Shown in pieces: positions 58,693 through 64,000 of a DNA stretch of 64,000 nucleotides. The stretch is taken from the NCBI GenBank assembly GCA_017529865.1, contig JAFXNA010000028.1:1-64000 (forward strand), given 5' to 3'. This stretch comes from Bacteroidaceae bacterium. GTDB taxonomy: Bacteria; Bacteroidota; Bacteroidia; Bacteroidales; Bacteroidaceae. How positions within the stretch are numbered: position 1 is the stretch's first letter; every line of letters starts with the position of its first letter. The position numbers were made by a program, and so were the translations under genes. The notes beneath the pieces are model-generated. The model was not told the DNA's origin. It did no database searches and saw only the letters and a program-made list of their open reading frames with translations.

Positions 58693-59428
58693 GGTGAACA
58701 TTTCCTTCGAAATACTGTTCAATCTCAGCAATCATATCAGTATCGGCCTTACTATAATCCTTGATGATATGACCATGTTCGAGCAAGGCAACACGAGTAC
58801 AGATGTCGAGTGTATGCGTCAGGTTGTGACTCGATACCATGATCGTCGCACCCGTCTGTTTGTTATAATCTTCCAAAAGATACTTCATAGCAATCTGACT
58901 CGAAGGATCAAGGAAGTTGAATGGCTCGTCGAGAATCAACAGGCTTGGCTGATTGAGCAATGCAGCGATGATACCCACCTTCTGTTGATTACCTGCTGAG
59001 AGGTTACGTATCAACTTGTTCTGTCCACAAACCTCTCCACTCATAAAGTCGGCATAACGTTTCAGCTGCTCGTCAATCTCCTCCTTCGGAATGTTGTTCA
59101 CCTTACCGATAAACGAGAAGTACTCGTCGGGCGTGAGATAGTCAATGAGGAAACCCGAATCGATGTGAGCACCCGTAAACTCTTTCCAGTCTTCGGTCTT
59201 TGATGTGATATACTCTGCATCCTCAGTCTTAATGGTTACTTCACCAGTATTAGGTTTCAGCAGATCGAGTACCAGACGGAAGAGTGTCGTCTTACCGGCA
59301 CCGTTGTTTCCTACCAATCCTAATACATCACCACTGTTGACGGTAAATGCATCTATGTCTAACGCAACATTATCGCCGAATACTTTCTTAAGCGTTGCGA
59401 GTTGCACGGAAACTTGACATGTTTTCAT
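58667..59428 (-). CDS. ABC transporter ATP-binding protein
   Basis: 253 residues. Walker A GNNGAGKTT, signature region NLSAGNQQKVGI (a variant of LSGGQ), Walker B LLILDEPFNFLD and the switch histidine in MVSSHN. Together with the DUF5687 permease, whose 3' end it overlaps by 41 bases, it forms an exporter-type ABC system of unknown cargo. Confidence 0.9.
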   Translation of the reverse strand: MKTCQVSVQLATLKKVFGDNVALDIDAFTVNSGDVLGLVGNNGAGKTTLFRLVLDLLKPNTGEVTIKTEDAEYITSKTEDWKEFTGAHIDSGFLIDYLTPDEYFSFIGKVNNIPKEEIDEQLKRYADFMSGEVCGQNKLIRNLSAGNQQKVGIIAALLNQPSLLILDEPFNFLDPSSQIAMKYLLEDYNKQTGATIMVSSHNLTHTLDICTRVALLEHGHIIKDYSKADTDMIAEIEQYFEGNVHHEAITTEA

Positions 59429-60896
59429 ATCTTCTTATCATAAATTGTTTATAAATCGCTTTCATCCATACATGGTGCAGAACCACACCAATCAATCCGA
59501 GTGCCGTCATTACAAGACCTCCCCACATACTGCCCAACAGCATCACCAATACATACATGAGGCCCATAGGAACGAACATCGCAGCCATCGACACAAAGAA
59601 CTGAGCCTTCGAATTGGTTGTCTTCTGCTGTATCTTCTGCGTGAGGTTCATCGTGGTGTTGTTGAAGATAGCCAAAATGAACAAGCAAGGGAAGATACAA
59701 CCTGGCGTGAAGAACAGGCAGCCCAACAATTCGTATATAGTATACTTGCCTGTAGAGACAGGAGCAATCATCGAGAGTGTCGGTATCAAGAGCATGGCGA
59801 TGTAGAAGTAATACTTCGCTTTCAGGAGCGACAGCACCGATTCCTTACGGCTCATCAGTCCGTCGATATAGTTACCTTCCACACCCATTATATTGGTGAG
59901 GGTCATGATGCCATACACTGCAAAGCAATACACACAGATGAAGACATGCATGAATCCACCGTCGTAAGCTGGTGTGAACGCTGTGATCGAACAGAAAATC
60001 AGGGTAATGATAAGACCTGATAAGAATATCTTGCGTACCACGTTATTGCGGGCAATCGATTTGATTTCCAATTTCAGGTACTCACCGATGACACCGTAAC
60101 GGTTGAGGAAGCTCATCTCCTGCGACTTCACTTTCTTCACCTTCTCAGTTTTGGCAATCTCCTCATAGAGGAACTTCTTCTGCAACCACAGATTCACATA
60201 ATAGAGTACTAAGATGCACAGCAATACTGCGAGGAAGCAAAGCGGATTCCAGTCGATAAATCCACGCATGAACAGCATAGAACCAGTGAAGAGCCAGTCG
60301 GTTGCAACCATGCCTAAACCAATAAGGGCTGCATAAAAGATAATGGGCACCAAAATGTAGATAATATGTTGGTTGATGAGTGTGCGCCAAATCAAGTACC
60401 AGTAAGCATTGAGGACAAACAGCAACCACACACCTACCATATATCCAATGAAACACATCCAACCGAAGTACGGCATTTGAGCAACGGTGATGAAGCCAAA
60501 CGGGATGAAGAAGAAAAGGAAGAATACATTGTACCAATTCCATCCACGCTTGATTAAGAAGATGTGCACGATAGCATTGGTGGGAATCGGCATCAGCTTA
60601 TAGGGCTTCACTTCCTGAGCAGGTGTTTCCTGCATACCGAATCGTATCCAGAAATCGAATATCAACAAGAAAACGATTCCCTGATTGAGCATATCGCATG
60701 CCTCGATACTTCCATCCAGAAAGGCATTACCAAGTACCACTCCGAAGAAGATGAAGTAACATGCCATGAAGGCAACCATGCAATAAGTAAAGATTTTCAT
60801 GAAACGATTGCGTTCGAACATCGGATGACGTTTCTCGCTCAGTTTCTTGTTCTTTGAGATTAACTTATACAGTAATCTGAAATGTTTGAAATCCAT
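59388..60896 (-). CDS. ABC transporter permease, DUF5687
   Basis: 502 residues from the ATG at 60896 (MDFKHFRLLYKLISKNKKL). About ten to twelve hydrophobic segments (for example IFTYCMVAFMACYFIFFGVVL and VFFLFFFIPFGFITVA) with a large loop carrying charged residues. The length and pattern fit DUF5687 permeases of Bacteroidetes. Paired with the ATPase gene downstream; substrate unknown. Confidence 0.8.
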   Translation of the reverse strand: MDFKHFRLLYKLISKNKKLSEKRHPMFERNRFMKIFTYCMVAFMACYFIFFGVVLGNAFLDGSIEACDMLNQGIVFLLIFDFWIRFGMQETPAQEVKPYKLMPIPTNAIVHIFLIKRGWNWYNVFFLFFFIPFGFITVAQMPYFGWMCFIGYMVGVWLLFVLNAYWYLIWRTLINQHIIYILVPIIFYAALIGLGMVATDWLFTGSMLFMRGFIDWNPLCFLAVLLCILVLYYVNLWLQKKFLYEEIAKTEKVKKVKSQEMSFLNRYGVIGEYLKLEIKSIARNNVVRKIFLSGLIITLIFCSITAFTPAYDGGFMHVFICVYCFAVYGIMTLTNIMGVEGNYIDGLMSRKESVLSLLKAKYYFYIAMLLIPTLSMIAPVSTGKYTIYELLGCLFFTPGCIFPCLFILAIFNNTTMNLTQKIQQKTTNSKAQFFVSMAAMFVPMGLMYVLVMLLGSMWGGLVMTALGLIGVVLHHVWMKAIYKQFMIRRYENMSSFRATRNA

Positions 60897-60975
60897 CTGT
60901 TTTTGTTTTGTTTTATCCGTTTGACGCACAAACCTGGAATAAACTACAAACTAAAGCAAAAAAAATGAAAATAAA

Positions 60976-61908
60976 TTACAACTCACTAAGATATTTCTCC
61001 GCCTCCATCGCAGCCTTACAGCCCGAAGCAGCTGCTACGACAGCCTGTCGATACGTTGGGTCGGCTACATCACCTGCAGCAAATACACCTGGGATATTCG
61101 TTCGAGGAGAAGCACCTTCAGTCTTGATGAATCCTGTCTCGTCGGTCTCAATCCATGGTTTGAACACTTCAGAATTCGGACGATGACCAATAGCAAGGAA
61201 AAATCCATCGATAGGCAAGTCATAACGACGCTCACCCTCCTCACCTCTTTTATAAACGAGGTGTGCACCCTCCACTCCGTCCTCGCCATACAGTCCTTCG
61301 GTATTAGTTTCGAACAACACCTCAATCTTTTCGTTGTTCATCACACGATCCTGAAGAATCTTAGAAGCACGGAGATATGGCTTGCGAACGATGATATAGA
61401 CCTTCGAAGCCAATGAAGCTAAATAAAGCGCTTCACCACAGGCTGTATCGCCACCACCAACAACGGCTACGACTTTCTTGCGATAGAAGAATCCGTCGCA
61501 TGTAGCACAGGCGCTGACACCCTGACCCATATATTTCTTCTCGTCTTCCAATCCCAAGAACTTTGCAGAGGCCCCCGTTGCAATAATCACGGTGTCGGCC
61601 TCTACCTCACTACCATCCTCGAACGTAAAGTGATAAGGAGCTTTGCTTAGGTCGCTCTTCACACAAATATGTTCGCGTACCTCAACGCCGAACTTATCGA
61701 CCTGCTGACGCATGAGGTCCATCAAGTCCTGACCCGAGAGTTCTTCGGGGTGACCAGGGAAATTCTCAATGATATCGGTAATGGTGAGTTGTCCACCAGG
61801 TTGGATTCCTTCATATATCACAGGAGCCAGATTGGCACGACTGGCATAAATCGCAGCAGTATATCCTGCAGGACCTGAGCCAATAATCAAACATTTAATA
61901 TGTTCCAT
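60976..61908 (-). CDS. trxB: thioredoxin reductase
   Basis: 310 residues. FAD-binding GSGPAGYTAAIYASRA, redox-active CATC (Cys134, Cys137) in ACATCDGFF, NADPH-binding VVGGGDTACGEAL and the C-terminal GVFAAGDV are all present. It reduces thioredoxin with NADPH. It lies downstream of the LolA-like gene on the same strand. Confidence 0.96.
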   Translation of the reverse strand: MEHIKCLIIGSGPAGYTAAIYASRANLAPVIYEGIQPGGQLTITDIIENFPGHPEELSGQDLMDLMRQQVDKFGVEVREHICVKSDLSKAPYHFTFEDGSEVEADTVIIATGASAKFLGLEDEKKYMGQGVSACATCDGFFYRKKVVAVVGGGDTACGEALYLASLASKVYIIVRKPYLRASKILQDRVMNNEKIEVLFETNTEGLYGEDGVEGAHLVYKRGEEGERRYDLPIDGFFLAIGHRPNSEVFKPWIETDETGFIKTEGASPRTNIPGVFAAGDVADPTYRQAVVAAASGCKAAMEAEKYLSEL

Positions 61909-61943
61909 TTGGTTATTAAATTAAACTAAAGTTGGTTGATGCG

Positions 61944-62552
61944 TCAACGCAAATCGATGATTTCTGCATGTGGATACTTACTCTTGTTGAATCTGAAAGT
62001 ACTATCAGCCTGCTTCTTTCCCTTTTTATAGGATGTGACCTTGATTTCGATCTCTGCTTTTGACCCACCCATCATGATGTACTTCGGTTGATAGCTGAAT
62101 CGGTCGATGCGGACGATTGCTTTCTGAATCGAATTCTTTGAGTTGGTAGAGGTCAGCACAACTTCATAGTACGCCTTGGTATTGACTCCGAATGACACGT
62201 CGTATCCTTTCTTATACATGTCGATGAATGCGTATGGATTCATCTTGGCCAATTGGGCTGACTTCGGTTCTGTCACATTTACTTCTTCGTTGTCCTTCAC
62301 ATACGACCACATTGTCTTACCATCGAACCACGTGGTAGTATTACTCAGTTGGGTGTGGAACTTACTACCTTGCAACAGAATCGTACCTGTGTCGGTATCG
62401 TCGCCAATAGCCACTTCGAATGTTACATTCACACTTGGGCACTTACGAAATTCTGAGGCAGCTTTATCGAGTACCGACTTGGCATCCCAAGCGGCATACG
62501 AACTCAAAGCGAAGAGTAAGCTGCATATCACTAAAACAAATCTTTTCTTCAT
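61944..62552 (-). CDS. LolA-like outer-membrane lipoprotein carrier protein
   Basis: 202 residues: signal peptide (LLFALSSYAA), then an open beta-barrel-type sequence with SVNVTFEVAIGDDTDTGTILLQG, TTWFDGKTMWSYV and YVKDNEEVNVTEP typical of LolA-fold proteins in Bacteroidetes. LolA ferries lipoproteins from the inner to the outer membrane. It starts ten bases after the ftsK stop. Confidence 0.8.
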   Translation of the reverse strand: MKKRFVLVICSLLFALSSYAAWDAKSVLDKAASEFRKCPSVNVTFEVAIGDDTDTGTILLQGSKFHTQLSNTTTWFDGKTMWSYVKDNEEVNVTEPKSAQLAKMNPYAFIDMYKKGYDVSFGVNTKAYYEVVLTSTNSKNSIQKAIVRIDRFSYQPKYIMMGGSKAEIEIKVTSYKKGKKQADSTFRFNKSKYPHAEIIDLR

Positions 62553-62561
62553 ATATCTTAC

Positions 62562-64000
62562 TTACCTTAAATTATTAATAATGTTGTCCAATGTATTGAA
62601 GTCCTGTACCAGCACATCACGTGGTTTGGCTCCAACCTGTGCACCGACGATACCTGCTTTCTGAAGTTGGTCCATAATCTTGCCAGCACGGTTATAACCA
62701 ATAGAGAAGTTGCGCTGAAGCATCGATGTGCTACCCTGCTGCGAAGAAACTACCAACTTGGCACATTCCTCGAACATCGGGTCGAGACGTCCTGCCAACT
62801 CTCCACTATCACCACCGCCTTCACCATCTTCGTCCACTTCTGGGAGGAATGCCGCATGACCGAAACTCTGTTGACTGCTGATGAACTTACAGATGCGCGA
62901 TACTTCAGGCGTGTCGACAAATGCACATTGTACACGGGTTGGATCTCCACCATTCAGGTAAAGCATATCGCCACGTCCTATCAGCTGATTGGCACCAGGA
63001 CGGTCGAGGATGATTCGCGAATCCATCATAGCTGCTACACGGAATGCAACACGAGCAGGGAAGTTCGCCTTAATGGTACCCGTGATAATCTGTGCGGTTG
63101 GTCGCTGAGTCGCAATAATCATGTGAATACCGACAGCACGAGCCAACTGAGCAATACGGCAGATAGGCAATTCTATTTCCTTGCCTGCGGTCATAATCAG
63201 GTCGCCAAACTCATCGATGATGACAACATAATATGGCATGAAATCGTGACCCTGCATCGGGTTCAGTTTCCTTGCCTTGAAGGCTTCGTTGTATTCTTTA
63301 ATGTTACGTACACCAGCGGCTTTAAGCAGGTCATAGCGTGTATCCATGAGTTTGCAGAGCGAGTTGAGCGTCTTCACCACCTTCTGCACATCAGTAATGA
63401 TTGGTTCCTCCTCTTCTTCCAACTTAGCAAGGAAGTGGTTCTCGATTGGGTTATAAACGCTGAACTCAACCTTTTTCGGGTCCACCATCACAATCTTCAA
63501 TTCCGATGGATGTTTCTTATATAATAATGAGGTGACGATAGCGTTCAGTCCTACCGACTTACCCATACCCGTAGCACCGGCAACAAGCATGTGTGGGGCT
63601 TTGGCAAGGTCGATCATGAACACTTCGTTGGTGATGGTCTTACCAAGAGCACACGGCAGTTCCATCTTCGTCTCTTGATAGGTCTTCGAATTGAGGACGC
63701 TTTCCATCGATACGGTACACTTCTTCTTGTTCGGCACTTCGATACCGATGGTTCCTTTTCCTGGAATCGGCGCAATGATACGAATACCTTCGGCTGCAAG
63801 GCTCAAAGCGATGTCGTCCTCGAGGTTACGGATCTTGGAAATACGCATACCTTCAGCAGGCGTAATCTCATAGAGCGTAATGGTCGGGCCGATAGTGGCT
63901 TTGATACTACTGATTTCCACGCCAAAGCTGTGAAGCACTTGAATGATGCGGTCCTTATTGGCTTTCTGTTCGTCCATATCGATAGCCGGACCTGTGTCTT
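62562..64000 (-). CDS. ftsK: DNA translocase FtsK (C-terminal part; continues beyond the window)
   Basis: The reading frame runs through the right window edge (in-frame DTGPAID precedes the internal methionine at 63977), so the N-terminal membrane domain is not seen. Visible are the alpha/beta motor domains with Walker A GATGMGKSVGLN and Walker B VVIIDEFGDLI, and the C-terminal winged-helix gamma domain (SIGYNRAGKIMDQLQKAGIVG) that reads KOPS-like sequences. FtsK pumps DNA at the division septum and aids dimer resolution. Confidence 0.95.
   Translation of the reverse strand, partial: DTGPAIDMDEQKANKDRIIQVLHSFGVEISSIKATIGPTITLYEITPAEGMRISKIRNLEDDIALSLAAEGIRIIAPIPGKGTIGIEVPNKKKCTVSMESVLNSKTYQETKMELPCALGKTITNEVFMIDLAKAPHMLVAGATGMGKSVGLNAIVTSLLYKKHPSELKIVMVDPKKVEFSVYNPIENHFLAKLEEEEEPIITDVQKVVKTLNSLCKLMDTRYDLLKAAGVRNIKEYNEAFKARKLNPMQGHDFMPYYVVIIDEFGDLIMTAGKEIELPICRIAQLARAVGIHMIIATQRPTAQIITGTIKANFPARVAFRVAAMMDSRIILDRPGANQLIGRGDMLYLNGGDPTRVQCAFVDTPEVSRICKFISSQQSFGHAAFLPEVDEDGEGGGDSGELAGRLDPMFEECAKLVVSSQQGSTSMLQRNFSIGYNRAGKIMDQLQKAGIVGAQVGAKPRDVLVQDFNTLDNIINNLR

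Overview
The window looks like a chromosomal segment of a Bacteroidales bacterium, most likely Prevotella or a close relative. The evidence is the -7 promoter box TAnnTTTG seen in front of many genes, often with TTG/TTTG about 19-20 bp upstream, together with an Nqr sodium pump, TonB-dependent receptors, OMP_b-brl_3-type barrels, an HU-like protein with a C-terminal extension, DUF5687 and DUF4369 proteins, and secreted proteins ending in a short KGIYIxxGKKxxVK-type tail. The genus is an inference. No rRNA, tRNA, CRISPR array, prophage or transposase was seen.

Layout. 1-165: a run of small hairpins. 166-2684 (+): nitroreductase, DUF2520 protein, KdsC-like phosphatase, Maf. 2685-3114: a candidate small RNA with its own promoter and terminator. 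3115-8983 (+): complete nqrABCDEF, then a histidine phosphatase (9073-10335, +). 10424-20000: mainly minus strand, with a tailed secreted protein, LMW tyrosine phosphatase, gapA preceded by a 31-residue lipoprotein ORF, two paralogous outer-membrane barrels and an HU-like protein with a structured leader. mscL follows (+).

21217-42724 is a cobalamin locus. A plus-strand operon holds a TonB receptor, cbiH-cbiC, cbiE-cbiT, cbiG-cbiF and cbiJ-cbiD fusions, a BtuC-like permease and a cbiA gene split in two. It meets a minus-strand uptake operon (cobalamin riboswitch, BtuB-like receptor, exported CbiK chelatase, BtuF-like lipoprotein). Minus-strand cobQ-cobC-cbiB is divergent from plus-strand cobU-cobT-cobS. 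Together these cover cobalt insertion, most of anaerobic corrin-ring synthesis, amidation, side-arm attachment, nucleotide-loop assembly and corrinoid uptake. CbiL, the corrinoid adenosyltransferase and the BtuD ATPase were not seen in the window.

43093-52379 (+): two large repeat-built secreted proteins with the shared C-terminal tail, then two GH43-like enzymes, the second multimodular. 52553-52762 (+): a cysteine-rich lipoprotein. 52856-64000 (-): GHL10 hydrolase, PLD-type enzyme, HAD phosphatase, ung, TlpA-like lipoprotein, NlpC/P60 lipoprotein, ABC ATPase with DUF5687 permease, trxB, LolA-like protein and the C-terminal part of ftsK (cut by the window edge).

The most unusual theme is repetitive. 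Short arrays with a strict 7-bp period (several unrelated heptamers) lie in many intergenic gaps and, in frame, inside at least five genes. C/G-rich palindromic elements also lie between and inside genes, adding peptide to a CbiJ-CbiD linker, to CbiB and to the C-terminus of a BtuB-like receptor. A perfect 31-bp inverted repeat brackets 9 kb of the cobalamin locus.
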